A DNA stretch of 64,000 nt. Source: Cavia porcellus (lineage: Eukaryota; Chordata; Mammalia; Rodentia; Caviidae). The notes under the pieces are model-generated. The model saw only the letters and a program-made list of their open reading frames with translations, was not told where the DNA came from and searched no databases. Position numbers and translations under genes: made by a program. Where the stretch lies: positions 12,895,501 through 12,959,500 of the forward strand of contig NW_026947506.1 of NCBI RefSeq assembly GCF_034190915.1, read 5' to 3'. Within the stretch, counting starts at the first letter, position 1, and the number at the start of each line of letters is the position of its first letter. This document shows, one piece after another, positions 1 through 13,262 of the stretch.

Positions 1-78
1 GCATAAGTGCCTGGCTTGCAAGCAGACAGTCAGGAATACAATCCCTGGTACTGATAAAAAGGAAAAAGACCAAAAAAA
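1..78 (+). mobile_element. ID-like tRNA-derived SINE, cut by window edge
   Basis: The sequence has the 3' part of the local SINE: the 'cttgcaagcagacagtca' stem region, a decayed B box, 'ccctggtactgataaaaagg' and an A-rich tail with 'aaaaagacc'. It lies inside L1 ORF2 sequence that continues directly afterwards, so it inserted into the L1. The left part is outside the window. Confidence 0.85.
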
Positions 79-3000
79 AGGTAAAAGGATTGAAATCATC
101 CCTTGCATGCTATCGGACCATAGCACTATGAAATTAGAAATTAATAATAAAAGATACTACAAAATTCCCACAAACACATGGAAACTGAATAACATACTCT
201 TGAGTAATCAGTGGGTCATGGAGGAAATCAAAGAAAAAATTAAACACTACCTACAAGAAAATGAAAACACAAATACAACTTACCGGAATCTGTGGGATGC
301 AATGAAAGCTATTCTCAGAGGAAAATTTATAGCACTGAGTTCACACATCAGGAAAACAGAATGAATACAAATAAATAACCTGATGTTACACCTCAAACAT
401 CTAGTAAAAGAAGAGCAAGTCAAGCTGAAAGCCAAAAGAAGAGAAGAAATTATAAATATCAGAGCAGAAATCAATGCAATAGAGACCAAAAAAACAATTC
501 AAAAAATCAATGAATCAAAGAATTGGTTATTTGAAACAATAAATAAAATTGATAAGCCCCTAGTCAACCTTATTTAAAAAAGGGAAGAAAAAGCTCAAAT
601 TGTTTCAATAAGGAATAAAAGAGGAGAAATCACTACAGACCCTGTAGAAATAAAGAAAATCATCAACACCTATTTCGAAAATCTCTACTCTCAAAGGTTT
701 TATAACACAGAGGAAATGGACAGATTCCTAGAAGCATGTGAAGTAAAAAAGCTAGGTCATGAAGATGTAAAATTACTGAATAACCCAATTTCTATTAATG
801 AAATCGAAAACATAATTAAATGCTTACCTACAAAGAAGAGCCCAGGCCCAGATGGATTCACTGCAGAATTCTACACAAATACAAAGAAGACTTAAGGCCA
901 ACACTCCTCAAACTCTTCAATGAAATTGAAAAGGAAGCAATCCTTCCTAAGTCATTCCTGGCAGCAAATATTACTCTAGTACCAAAACCTGAGAAAGACC
1001 CAACTACAAAAAGAACTACAGCCCAATCTTCCTAATAAACACAGATGCAAAAATCCTTAATAAAATATTGGCAAATAAGATGCAGCAAATCATCAAGAAG
1101 ATCATAAACCGTGACCAAGTGGGATTCATCCCAGGCATGCAGGGATGGTTCAATATACATAAATCAATAAAATTAATACACTATATCACTAGAGCCAAAA
1201 TTAAGAACCACATGATCATTTCTATCGATGCAGAAAAGCTTTTGATAAGGTCCAACATTCATTCATGATAAGAACCATGCAGAAAATTGGAATAGATGAT
1301 CTTTACCTCAATATAATAAAGGCCATCTATGACAAACCAGCAGCCAATATCATACTAAATGGCCAAAAATTGAAGGCCTTTACTTTAAAATCAGGCACAA
1401 TACAAGGGTGTCCCTTCTCACTGCTCCTATTTAATATAGTACTGGAAATACTAGTCAGAGCAATAAGGCAAGAGAGAAATAAAAGGCATAAAGATAGGAA
1501 AAGAAGTTAAGCTATCATTATTTGCACATGACATGATACTCTATATAGAAGATCCCCAAAACTCCATTGAAAGCCTGCTAGATATAATAAATACATTTAG
1601 CAATGTAGCTGGCTATAAAGTCAATACTCAAAACTCACTAGCATTCCTATACACTACCAACAAATTCACAGAAAGAGAAAATAGAGAAACCACACTCTTC
1701 ACACTAGCAACCAAAAAAATGAAATATCGAGGAATTACTCTCATGAAAGAAGTGAAAGACTTGTACAGGGAAAATTATATTACACTGAAAAATGAAATTG
1801 AAGATGATATCAGAAAATGGAAAAACATCCCTTGCTCATGGATAGGAAGAATAAATATTGTGAAAATGGCCATTCTCCAAAAACTTTTATACAGATTCAA
1901 TGCAATCCCTATAAAAATACCATCAACATACCTCACAGAATTCGAGAAATCACTCCTAAAATTCATCTGGAGTGAGAAGAGACCTAGAATAGCAAGGACA
2001 GTTCTAAGCAGCAAAGGCAAGGCAGGAGGTATCAGAATCCCTGATTTGAATTTATACTACAAAGCAACCGTAGTAAAATCAACATGGTACTGGAACCAAA
2101 ACAGAGCTGAAGATCAGTGGAATCGATTAGAAGATACAACCACAACTGCAAACACACTCACTCAACTACCTTATCTTCGATAAAGGGGCCAAACATGTTC
2201 ACTGGGAGAATGACAGTCTCTTTAATAAATGGTGCTGGAAAAACTGGCTCTCCATATGTTGAAAACTAAAACTAGACCCATGCCTATCACCATGTACTAA
2301 AATAAAATCTAAATTGATCAAAGTTCTAAGTATTAAAACAGAAACACTAAGTCTATTGGAAGACAAATTGGGTAAAAACCTTGAAAATATAGGAGTAGGT
2401 AGAGAATTCATGAACAAGATTCAAACCGCATGGGAAATACTTCCCAGAATCAATAACCAGGATCACCTCTTATTAAAAAGTTTCTGCACGTCAAAAGAAG
2501 TCTTCAGTGGGGTGAGAAAAAAAAACCCACAAACTGGGAAAAAATCTTAGTGAACTGCCCTCAGACAAAGGACTTCTGTCTAAAACACATAGAGAATAAA
2601 AAAAAAAAACAGACCCCCAAAATTCAAAGACCCAATCCAAAAATGGCATCTGAGATAAATAATTAATTCTCAGATGAAGAAATACAAATGGCAAATAAAT
2701 ATATGAAAAAAATGTTCATCATCTTGGGTCATTAGAGAAATGCAAAACAAAACCATACTGAGATTTCATCTCACTCCTGAAAGAATGGCCAAGGTCAAGA
2801 AAACCAACAACAAATGCTGGAGAGGCTTTGGGGAAAAAGGAACTCTCCTGCACTGTTGCTGGGAGTGTAGACTAGTGCAATCATTGTGGAGGTCAGTCTG
2901 GACATTTCTCAGAAACCTAGGACTGGAAGCCCCATATGACCCAGCTATACCACTTCTAGGCATATTCCCAGAAGAACAAAAAGTATCATACCACAGTGAT

Positions 3001-4690
3001 ATATGTACACCCATGTGTACAGCAGCACAATTTGTAACAGATCTTGGAAACAACTAAGTGTCCATTGACTAAAGAATGGATAAAAAAGTTGTGGTATTTT
3101 TATACAATGGAGTATTACTCAGCTATAAAGTATGACCACATTGAGACATTTATAAATAAATGGACGCAGCTTGAGACAATACTCATAAGTGAAATATATC
3201 AAACTCACATGTATAAATACCAAATAGTTTCCCTAGTATAAAAAATGATAAGAATACATAGAAGTATGTGGTAATCATGATTCCCAATCATATTGGTTTG
3301 AAGCCATGTAATGTTTTTACTCATTAACCGCATGGTTTTAACCTGGGTTGTTCCATTTTAGTATCTATGATAGCATGAATAGCTATTTTGAAGAAAGCAA
3401 CAAAACATAAAAGCTAGTGCTGAATATCGTCTTGTTTTGAAGTCCCATCAAGCTGTAGTACATCTGTTTCCACTGGTTTTAACATGTTGTATCTTACTAT
3501 ATTTCACTATATGCTATAGTATAAACAAAATTCTTTATAGGCAAAAAGATAATATAGAAACCATTGCTTGTTTTCTATTAATAGGTTCTAAATATCCTGT
3601 AATGCTTGCATTCTCTTGAAAGGCTTCACACTGTCTAGATATGCTTGATATTATAGCATGCGACGTTACACTCAAATAATTTAAGGAAAGAGGCACTATG
3701 GCGACTACTATTATGTTAGATTATCTGGTGGTGAAACACAATGATGCTTGAATTGCTCGGTTCTGCCCTGCGTTGTTCTATTACAAAGTCCTCTCTTATC
3801 TCAATCTTCACACTACTTTTCAATTAATCTATTTTCTTTCCTTTTTTTAATTAAGGGAAAAGTCAATTAAAAAATAATGGGACATATTATAGTAACTGTT
3901 TTGTTGTCCTATTAACCTGACTTGAACTCTAGTATTGCTCTCCCCATCTTGTTCTGTTGAGTATTATATATTCTATTTTGTTTGATAGTATCAAATTTGA
4001 GGGTATAGGCCATCACTTTGAAGGCAATAACATATACTATGATGCCCAATATTGATTGACTATTATCATTTTTTTGAAGTCCTTAAGGTCCTCAGTGTAG
4101 GTTTTATTGGTTTTGTTCTGTACTGTTTTGATCAATTCTATTATACCTGATGATATAGACAACTCAATTTAAAAGTAGCAAGAGGCACAATGGTAACACT
4201 TTTGATCACCTGGCATTGTATTATTGCATCATGTGCTATGCCCACCCTTCTGTTCTAACTGACTCTTTTTTGCTTAGTCACATTTGGTTTTATTCTCTTC
4301 AAAAAAGTAATAAGAACCATGAGAGTAATAAAACCCTGAAAGTCTAATTGTTACTGTAAAACGAGAGGAAAGTAAGGCGGACTAAGGGATATAACCGCAG
4401 GTATGTTCGAGTGCGTAGGATGGAAAACCATATAACTGAGCTTTTGTTGGATCATTGAATGGAACTGGCTCCAATTTCACTGTATGAATGTTCACTTTAT
4501 ATGCTTTAATTTAGTGATATGGACAACTGTTTCTGGGAAGATAATATGTAACCTATTAACTGGTGATTTTGTACTGTATATTTTTTCCTAGAAATACTGT
4601 ATTATTTGTACCCATTTACTGCATTTTTTTGTTTTTATGTCCTTTCTTTTTTTTTTCTTCTCTCTTTAAATAAAAAAAAAAAGAAAAGTA
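79..4690 (+). mobile_element. L1 retrotransposon fragment: decayed ORF2 plus 3' UTR
   Basis: Forward-strand LINE-1. Decayed ORF2 runs from the region after the endonuclease through the reverse transcriptase (broken open pieces at 107-577, 820-1510 and 1533-2183) to the C-terminal domain (2740-3241). The RT part shows '[19 protein letters not shown]' and a 'GTIQGCPFS' motif; the YADD-like site is degraded to a 'FAHDMILY' version. Frames change at least six times and several stops interrupt them, so it cannot encode a working enzyme. From about 3,242 a 3' UTR of roughly 1.4 kb leads to an AATAAA-like A-rich tail at about 4,666-4,690. The same UTR recurs at several places in this window. Confidence 0.9.
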
Positions 4691-4699
4691 GTAGGGACC

Positions 4700-5640
4700 T
4701 TATAAAACTTACCAGGGATTTCCAAGGTAGTGTCAGGTTTCATAGAGACATCTTTTAAAGCATTTTTGTACTCTTGGTTTGCATTTTTGTATGTTAACTG
4801 CTTTAACAAATAGAGGCTGCTGCTGTGTTGTCCACCTGGTATTCACTGCCTTAATTTATCTTTCTATAAAGGTAAGGTAAGGTTCAGTGGCCTCCTGTTT
4901 AACAGTACTAAAGGAACCTTGTCTGCCCACTGCTACAGGGATTCTTTTTTAAGCTTTTAAAGCAATTATTCCATTTGAGGGTGGCAATGAATTTGTTGGC
5001 AAATTTCTAGATGGCTCTCTCTCCCCATAACTCAGTAGCTCCTATAGCAATATTGCAATCTAAATTATTTATAGTTTGCTTGTCCACAGCATCAGTATAT
5101 TCTTAGACTCACACCTGATGTTGGGTTTGAATGACAATAGTATGCACTAAGGTTTTCCAGTCCAAAGTGGTCATTTCATAACCATGCCTGATATTCTCAA
5201 CGGTGCCTATTACAAAAATACATTTAATTCCATATTCCTTGACAGCCTTTTTAAAACTCTTTATTTTTTTGCTTTTCTCTTTTCAGAAAAGAGATTTAAT
5301 TTATAATCTTGCAGTTTCCAGGCAGGTGCTTATGCCACTGAGCTTAATCCCCAGCCACTTTTAACTCTTTAAACAGTAACTGAAAACTTTCAAAGTGTGA
5401 CTCTTGTCACTGATGTAAAACAGGACAAGCAGTTAATTCCCCATGTTGTTTAGGTACTTGACCACCATTTGCATGTGAGTTAGAACAGGTAAGGAGTTGC
5501 CCAGGGATTTTAGAGGGTTTGCATCTTGTGGAGGCAGTGGCAAGAGGAGGTGGAGAAGCACCAGAAGTGGTCAACCCATGAAAACTGAGAATGCAACCAT
5601 GGCATGTTCCATGTGCCTGCCTGCCAAATGTCACATCTCA
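4700..5640 (-). pseudogene. Relic resembling betaretrovirus-like (class II ERV) gag
   Basis: Read on the minus strand, 5,634-5,407 gives an open proline- and serine-rich stretch ending 'KQHGELTACPVLHQ'. Beyond a stop and a SINE it continues with peptides such as 'KEYGIKCIFVIGTVENI' and 'TTLDWKTLVHTI'. This order (linker, then a capsid-like segment with a DWKTL motif) resembles the capsid of class II endogenous retroviruses. Stops and frame changes are frequent and no LTR or pol was found beside it. The assignment rests on short motifs only; an unrelated relic is possible. Confidence 0.4.
5262..5358 (-). mobile_element. Degraded ID-like SINE inside the gag-like relic
   Basis: The right part 'caggtgcttatgccactgag' followed by 'cttaatccccagcc' is the reverse complement of the SINE head. 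The T-rich left part is degraded. Flanking 'tttaaaactcttta' and 'ttttaactcttta' look like a target-site duplication of the interrupted relic. Confidence 0.7.
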
Positions 5641-5699
5641 GCAAAGATAGGTGACAGAGATCAGAGCTTGAGGATCCTCAATGCAGCAGTTTATCTATG

Positions 5700-6040
5700 T
5701 TTCCCCAATCTCTCACAGTGGCCACACCTACCTCAAGGACAATGATCATGAATTTCCCACAAGAGCTGCACCAAAATACTTTTGGAAGTAACAGGGCTTA
5801 CCTTCCTAAAGAAAAGCAGTTTTGCCTTATGTTTCTGTTGCATTTCAGATATAGGATTCATCATGACTTCACAGGTGAAGAGATTTTTTTTTAAGAAAAT
5901 GAAGGGATTTTCCAAACAAAATGAAATAGACATGCTTTCAGGGCTTTTATCCAGCCCAGAAACACAGCAAAGATATGTCACCATCAACAGCAGTCATCTC
6001 CACTGTAGAGTCCCTGTTGAGGAATCAAGCTCTTGGGTTC
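5700..6040. other. Stretch with no recognised gene
   Basis: An 87-codon open frame (5,782-6,045, plus) exists, but I recognise no domain and the composition is ordinary AT-rich intergenic DNA. No repeat seen elsewhere in the window matches it. Confidence 0.4.
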
Positions 6041-6099
6041 CATGACTAGATGCCCAACCCCTCAAACAGATGCATGGTGAAGTCCCAAAAGAATGAAAA

Positions 6100-6450
6100 T
6101 AAGTGACACAATATTTGGGGCTGCAGGTTTAAAATTGTAAGCAGAGCTCATAACTCTTCTAGCTGGCTGGCTGACTGATGCTGGGCAGCATCTATTTAAT
6201 CAGAACAAGCAAGGAGTTGAGTGGATAGTGGAGGAAACCTGAGCAGTGTCTTGGGAGGGTTTCAAGGATGCTTCAGAGGAACAGATGATGCTAATTAAGG
6301 AAAACTAGCCACAAAGTCTTCAGATGGCTTCAGCTATGACCTATCATGCCTCCTGAGGGTCTCTTCATACTCAGATCAATTGTGCTCAGGCTATGCCAGA
6401 GCTCTGCATGTGCACTCAGCTTCAATGGCTCTAACAAGTGACCAAACAAC
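6100..6450 (+). repeat. X1: first copy of the low-copy spacer repeat
   Basis: This 350-bp stretch ('gcagagctcataactcttct', 'aacagatgatgctaattaag') aligns with 29,700-29,990 and more loosely with 42,890-43,140. Only this part of the longer X block is shared here. Function unknown; it marks the start of a duplication unit. Confidence 0.7.
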
Positions 6451-7250
6451 TGCACAAATAACAAGTGCATATCACTCATTTCTCAATGAAGCACTGCCAC
6501 TTTTTCTGACTCCCAGATATGGCCTTTCTATTTTATTGAATACTGATAGATATTTGCCCTATCTCATCACATTCATGCTTGGTGACCATGTTCAACACAA
6601 GGGAATATGTTGGTCACAGCCATGAGATGTTGAAGAAAGAGTAACACTTTGGTTTTGATCAGTACTGTTCATCAGCATGCATAATATTTTCATACCAAAT
6701 AAGTATGAACCTCACCATGCTGATAATAATGAAAAATTAAATGTACAAGATGCTGTATGAAAATGAGAAAAGGTAGCGTGAAACCCATTAGCTCAATGAA
6801 GATATGACATTTAGCCTAGAGTTATTTGAATAATACAAGGAGGTTACCTACACAATATTAAACTATCACTGATGGCAGAAACAGTACTTTGAAGTGAAGA
6901 CATGTGTATCTGCTGAGCATAGAAACAGGGCATTCTACATACAGTCTAAATGTGAACCCAAAAGGAGGGAGGCTCTGAGAAACATATCCCTCTGGTGCTT
7001 GTAGATATCTGGTAAAACGGTGCAAAACTACTTAGGTTCAATGCACATTCTAGGTGGAATAAGGGAAGCCTATAGCTGAATTTTCATGAGTTCAGATAGG
7101 TCTATACTGCTATCATAATTATTTTTGGGAACTCAGGTTGTGCATCTTACATTTTCTTCACATCATCAAAATCGGAAAAAGACCTGAGAAACTTGCAAAT
7201 TATTTGTCAATATAAAATGACTGCCTCTGTGAGTGCATCTTTGAGTGACA
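6451..7250. other. Intergenic stretch, nothing recognised
   Basis: Reading both strands I see no conserved gene, SINE or L1 motif. One 81-codon open frame (6,380-6,625) crosses the X1 boundary and has no recognisable domain. Confidence 0.4.
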
Positions 7251-8697
7251 ATTTATGTAAACAAAGGCCAGACAGCATAGGGTCCAAAGGCTCATGTTCA
7301 GTTGACTGGCAGCACCATGCAGGTTCCTAACACACCTACTTCTTGCACACACAACACACAATTTAATGGCTTGATAGTGGTGGAGAATCTATCAACAGTC
7401 TTATAAACCAAGTTATTGATATAGATGCACTTCTATCTACAAAAAAAGTGACATAAACATTAGGTAACTAAAGAACTTTCTCATGTCTCAAAAATGACAC
7501 ACCTTAACCTTTCCCATATGTTGTCATCCAGGCTTGCAAGGAAAGAGACTTAATATGGAACTTATAATTGATAAGATAATTTTAAAATATTCACCCCCAG
7601 AAAGTCAGATTTAGAGAGATGTAGAGCTTTTCACATACTAAAGACCTAAAAAATCCAGCTGAGTACTTTAATGTTAGGACAATATCCTGCCCAAGTACTG
7701 CTGAAGAATTAGAGCCCGCATCAAGGACCATCAGATTTTACCTGGAGACCTAGAAGCACTGACGATGTCTCATTGAAGTCTTTGTCAGGATTGTACACTA
7801 GGAAGGCTCAAAGTTTAGTGTTGGAAGCTAGAAATTCTGTTTGCTTAATCATAGGATCAGTGCCAGCAGGTTGAGTGATCAGTACTGGAGCCAAAACATG
7901 AAGCTCAAGATAAGGGCCAGAGATTCACAAAAGAGAACAGTAGTCATGCACAGCAATAATGAGGACCTGAGATTCTCTGATGATGATGATGGCTGAGTTC
8001 ATATCTGGAAAACCAGTGCTACTAGTTTCTGCATGAGAATCAACAGTCCAGCTCCTTTCCCTTCAGTTCTCTTTAATGATGTTTGAAACAATCCTTCCAT
8101 GGATGTTCTATCCCAATACCATGATGACTTCATTCACTGGGTGATCCAAGTTGACCATTACTAAGTGGGCCATAGCACCAGAGCAGTTCTTTAGATACTT
8201 AAAATCCAAAACAGACTTTATATCATTTCAAGTGGTCTTCTGGTCTGCTTCACATAAACAACAGTGAGAAAACCTAAGGCTTATTCTAATGAAATAATCA
8301 GGAACACAAACATTCACAAAGTAGTCTTCACATCTGCCTTGACAAACCACTCACCGCAACTGTGCGACATGTTTCTGTGTGTCCTACACAATACGTAACT
8401 GTAGGCATTTGCATGAAACTATAGAGAGGGTGTTGACCCTCTGAATATCCAAGGAAATTTTAAAAATCTTTCTAAGGAAGTAGAAAAAGAAACAGTTATG
8501 TACACCTATGTTTCACTGCAGTACACTGACAGCACTGAACCCAAAGAGAATGTCACAAGGCTGGTGGTATGCACATCACCACCTCAACAAGGCCAAAGTT
8601 TCTACAGAGGCTGGAGGTACAAAGTGGAAATACTTTAACAACAAAAACAGCTGAAATAAAATATACTGAATATGCATATAATATACCAAATCTAAAC

Positions 8698-8835
8698 TAC
8701 ACCTGGTAGCAATTAGGTGGAGCCCAGTACTTGAGACCCTGAGGAAGGGGAATTGTTTGACACCACTCCGGGTTATAAAGTGATCTCAAAGCCAGCCTGA
8801 ATTGCATAGCGAGATGCTGTCTCAAAAAGATAAAT
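8698..8835 (+). mobile_element. B1-like SINE
   Basis: The stretch from 'cctggtagcaattaggtgga' to 'agatgctgtctcaaaaagat' has the 7SL-derived B1 layout: a degenerate head, the internal 'ttgacaccactccgggttat' region and a 'gtctcaaaaa' tail. The same SINE is at the matching site in copy B (35,848-35,985), so it predates the A/B split. Confidence 0.75.
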
Positions 8836-10309
8836 ATATTTTATGAACACAGTAGGGTACTAGTGATAGCCTTGTGACATTAGCATGACTATCATGCTTA
8901 TACTGACATATAGCTACTTGGAAAACCTAACACATTTCACAATAAAGTACCCCATTTATTAAATGGAGTACACTCACGAGTATTTATTGTTCATCATTGG
9001 TATTTGTTGATGATGGAACAGTGCTTGCTGCTGCTCTTCCCAGGAAAATTGACTATTGCTTCACTAAACAGGAATCTGCATGAATCACTGCAATACGTCT
9101 TTAAATCTTTGGAGAAGAGATCCACTAAAGGGAGCACTGCATTGATGAGAATCACTAATTTTAGTTTTTTGAACACTTTAAAAAACTGACTTCAGTAGTA
9201 GTGGAACTACTTACCTACATTTCCACCAAAAAGGTTAAATATTTCCTTTTCTCCTGCAGTCTTAGGAAAGTTCCTTAGATCTTGTGGTGATTTGCTTCCT
9301 CTGCAATGAGATGATGTCCCTATTTGCATTTCTCTATTGTGCAAAAATGCTCAATAGTTATTCAGGTATTTCTTGGCAATTTGTACCTATTTTGAAAAAT
9401 GTATATTCATCTCATGTTCTTATTGGTTTTACGTGTTAGCTATCAGGGAGTAAGGAGCAAAATCTCTCTCATTCTTCAGTTTATTTCTTCATCCTTTTGG
9501 ATTGACTTTTTTGTGGATTCTATGTTTATGCAGGAGGATTAAAATCTTACAAAGTCCTTTTTGCTTGTTTTGTCACCCTATCTTATTTTCTACACAAAAC
9601 AGAGCAATAGCATTAAGAAAAAGGATTTTTAATAACTCTACATTCAGAACATGAAATGCCTGGCTCTTTCATGTTTCACTACATTTTACTCTAATAGAGG
9701 CATATTTGAGATTGCTGCACAAATTACTATAAAAAGTATATTTCCTGAGTGAACGAAAAATCACAAATTGCAGTAGTGATTCTTTGGATCGATGGCACAT
9801 TTATATTCTTGACCTTAACTTACTTCTTTCCTTAAACTTCAAATGCAGGTATAAAACCACCTGCTAAATCATCCAGCAGTTGCCTGCCAAAGTCAGCTTC
9901 AAAGCCATTATTGTCCCATCTTATTCTCTCCTGGTGCTGGGACTAAAGAAATTACATTAAATTAATCTTTATGTGTAGCTCCTTACCAATGCAATTATTT
10001 AAATATAAGATGATCAAAAAATTGCATACTTTTGTTAGTTTTTATAAAATAAGAAGGAATATAAAGTTACAATTCTACTGTATTCAATAAAAGAATGAAT
10101 GGGTTAGATTGACAAGTGCTCCAATGATGCTCAGGATGATCACTGCATTAACAAATGTGCTTCTCAATTGATGCTCAGGGAAAACTGCGAGGTGGACAAG
10201 TGATAAGGGAAAAACTACTGATGTGTAATTGAGAGTATTAAAAAATGTTGACACTGGGGAGGTAAGAGAGGAATACTAAAGCACTAAGCTACATCTGTAG
10301 AACCTGAGG

Positions 10310-10425
10310 ATGTATTTTGAGACTGGCTCACACTAACTTGTTTAGGCTGGTCTCAACTTTCTCTTCCACTAATTTAAGCCCTCAGAGGTACTAGGAGTAC
10401 AAGCATGCATCAATAGGAACACCAA
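10310..10425 (-). mobile_element. B1-like SINE, reverse orientation
   Basis: 'tttgagactggctc', 'ggctggtctcaactttctct' and 'tcagaggtactaggagtaca' are the reverse of B1 body sequence. A matching copy is at 37,490-37,605 in copy B. Confidence 0.7.
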
Positions 10426-11793
10426 GATTTACTTTCATGGTAAAATGAGAAAGTGCTCAACATATGTGTCTTATAGATTCACTTTTCTGTTATTAACTGA
10501 AATAGAAATACAAACTCCAAATTTTCCTGTTGATGGTAAGCAGAAATGTGCTGCAGGGAATCTGGCTTCATGCTGTAGTGCAAAGCACCTGACAATGCAC
10601 TTTTCAGTGTCTTTTGCTTTGTGAAAGATATTCAGGTTCGAAATAGATAGGGTTTTACTGGTGAGTACACAACAGGTAAGCAATTTATGTGTTTAAGGAT
10701 AATTGAAACTTGGGCAAGCTATTTACACTGGATTAGGGGTATTTAATGCAGTGCTCTCTTGTGTTTTCATGACACCACAGTTTTTAACAACATCATTCCA
10801 TTGGAAGCTAAGCAGATTTTTTATTCAACAACACTGCAATAAACACTTTACAGAGTACATGAATACTAAAGTGGAAGTGAAAACCACAGACCATAGGAAA
10901 CCAACTGGGACTCATGGCCCAGTGTATATGTCTAAAGATAATCAGCACACACCACAAACATGAGACAGTGGTCTTTATGAATAAAAAGACATGCCATTGT
11001 ATGAATTCACCATGCAGTAAAACACAACACAGTCTGAATCTTAATTTAGCAAATTTACTTTTTACCGTGTGACACCTCAAAATTCAGGTTTCCCTTCATA
11101 CCATTATTTCAGTGTTTTAGGAAAAAGTACTAATAATTAAAGAATATATAATGCATTTGCAACATCAAGGAATACAATAAAGGCATTTGCATGAGACATT
11201 CAATAACAACTTTTTTCCCAAGGCAATTCCACATTTAAGAAAAATTCCTTTCAAAGTATGGTTACTCATAAATCATACCTGATGTTATAATTTCTGGAGT
11301 TATTAATATATTTTGTGATATGCTTTTGGAGACAAGTTATGTTTCTGTCAGTCTGGGGCAATCAGAAATTCACAGTGGCATGGTTTACTTTTGGTACATG
11401 TGAAGAAAACAATCGCAAAGTAAAGATGTAATATAAATATAACAGGTAAAATTCTGATGGTTAGAAAAACAAGGGTTTACTTAAATGACAAATATTGGAT
11501 CCAGTGAGAAAGAAAATCAGGCAACATAATGTACGTGGTATGATATCTAGTGATGTTAGGAAATCAGCAGGTATCTCATCACAACATGGAAAACATAACT
11601 TCATTAATGTACAAGTTATGTGAAAAGAATACAACTTCATCAAAAACAAATGCTCCAATCCTCAATAAATGTATATCTTAATGCCAAATGTTGCATCAAC
11701 TTCACGAACATCATTTATGAAAGAGAAAATTAAACATGTGTATTAAAAGACTAAAACAAACGCAGTGTTAAAATTACAATTCACCAAAAAATA

Positions 11794-13262
11794 GACCAGA
11801 CTAATAACACTCTGAACAGTGAACAATAGTTTTGCTTGATTTTGTGACATAATGATACAGAATTAGCACTGGGTTTCTTAGTGTCTCTTCTTCAGAGTAT
11901 CTGTTCATTACATCATGAATTATATAATTTGTTCCAATAAACAGTTTAGAATTTCTTCCCATGTGTGCATCTTTACATGTATATCTATCTTTTTTGTGTT
12001 ATGGGGAAAAACAGATCAAAAAAAGACAAAACAAATTCCTAGAAAAACATGATATAAAAAAGATATATAAGACTACAATATTAGGTGAACCACTGTAGTT
12101 ACTATGCTTTCTCTTGTTATTTTCAATCAGATTTTTACATCATCAGGCATTATTAGTTAAGCATAGTGTTACATAGCTATTTTTATAAAAATACAACTTT
12201 GAAGACATTGTAGGGCTTGAAAGCAGTTAATAATCAAAACTGGAATGGATATCTTTTACATCTTGCCATCTTCAGAGTAGTTGCCTCTACTCTTAGACTT
12301 GATATTAGCAAGCATACCAAATGTTAAGACAATCAGTCAAGGCAAAATAGTATTCAAACAAACCAGCTTAAAATAAGACCAGTCATAGTAAGACAAAGTA
12401 AATAATACAGAGTTTCAGTTTAAGTTAATAGGAAATTAAGGATAGTTACCATGGTATAACCTGCTATTTTTGGGTAATCTGTCTGTGCCCTCAAATCTAA
12501 TATGAGTAGACAGGCCGCAAAGAATATAAACAGAGCAATAACACTACTGTAGCTTTTAAATCCTGATACACATTTAACAATTTCCTCTGCCTTCTTTTTT
12601 TAGGCAATTCCTCACCTTTCCCCTTCTCAGGATACTATTATTCACTGTTTAGAGTGATATTAGTCTAATCTCTTATGTTCAATTTCAGTATATGTAAAGA
12701 TAAAGACATCTACTTCAAAGAGAATGAGAGACATTATGGTAGCCATTATGGACTTTCCCAAAATCAGGTCTTGAAGACCAAAAAAGCCTTTATCATCCTG
12801 TACTTGTTTGATTAGTATATATATTTTGATTGATTAGTACATATATTTAGTATAAATTCAATGCATTTAAAGATGGGAACAACTATTTGGAAGAACACTA
12901 GAGACAATAAGACAGACAGTGAACATCTCCAGTGGACTTGCTTTGAAATCTGTGTTTCCTTAACTTGTTTTTTTATGAACTGTTCTGTTCTGTTTTGTCA
13001 TTTAATCTTACCCTCTTTAAGATAAAAAATCAGTGTGTATGACAGATAAGCATATTACTAAGATTTGTTGGATCACTGAGCAGAACTGTTTGCAGTGTCA
13101 TTATTTGAATGTCACTTTGTATGCTTTAATTTTGTACCTTGAACAACTATTTCTAAGATGACAATGTGTCACTTATCAACTAGTGATTTCTTATTGTTTA
13201 TTTTTATGAAATTCTGTATTATTTCTACTCTATTTTTCCATTTTTCTGTTTCAATAAAAAAC
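11794..13262 (+). mobile_element. Twin-primed L1-family 3' UTR insertion with target-site duplication
   Basis: The plus-strand half (about 12,600-13,262) matches the end of the L1/HAL1-like 3' UTR at 20,735-21,352 and finishes 'tttcaataaaaaac'. The half before it (11,794-12,590) matches the same UTR in reverse (20,765 down to about 19,950). An inverted 5' part joined to a 3' end with a tail is the usual twin-priming product. Identical 'attacaattcaccaaaaaat' at 11,773 and 13,263 flanks it. The 5' half and junction also occur in copy B (38,960-39,975). Confidence 0.85.

Larger units (their letters stand above)
7250..11793 (+). repeat. Segmental duplication, copy A of the downstream flank
   Basis: About 7,930-11,790 aligns colinearly with 35,015-38,960 (copy B). 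Parts of 7,250-7,700 and 10,550-11,790 align in reverse with 58,330-59,935 (copy C). Examples are 'aaaagagaacagtag' near both copy starts and the shared order of B1 SINEs. No gene with a recognisable domain was found; the longest frames (86-90 codons near 10.7-11.1 kb) are not preserved in copy B. It lies downstream of the minus-strand zinc-finger gene. Confidence 0.8.

Noticed and set aside
7901..8300. Possible processed pseudogene on the minus strand shared by copies A and B
   Set aside because: Some stretches read like protein ('MAHLVMVNLDHPVNEV') but stops are frequent, there is no poly(A) tail or target duplication, and I recognise no family.
8994..9189. Short frames conserved at 9.0 and 36.1 kb
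   Set aside because: Their lengths and frames differ between the copies and no domain is visible. The similarity is explained by the segmental duplication.
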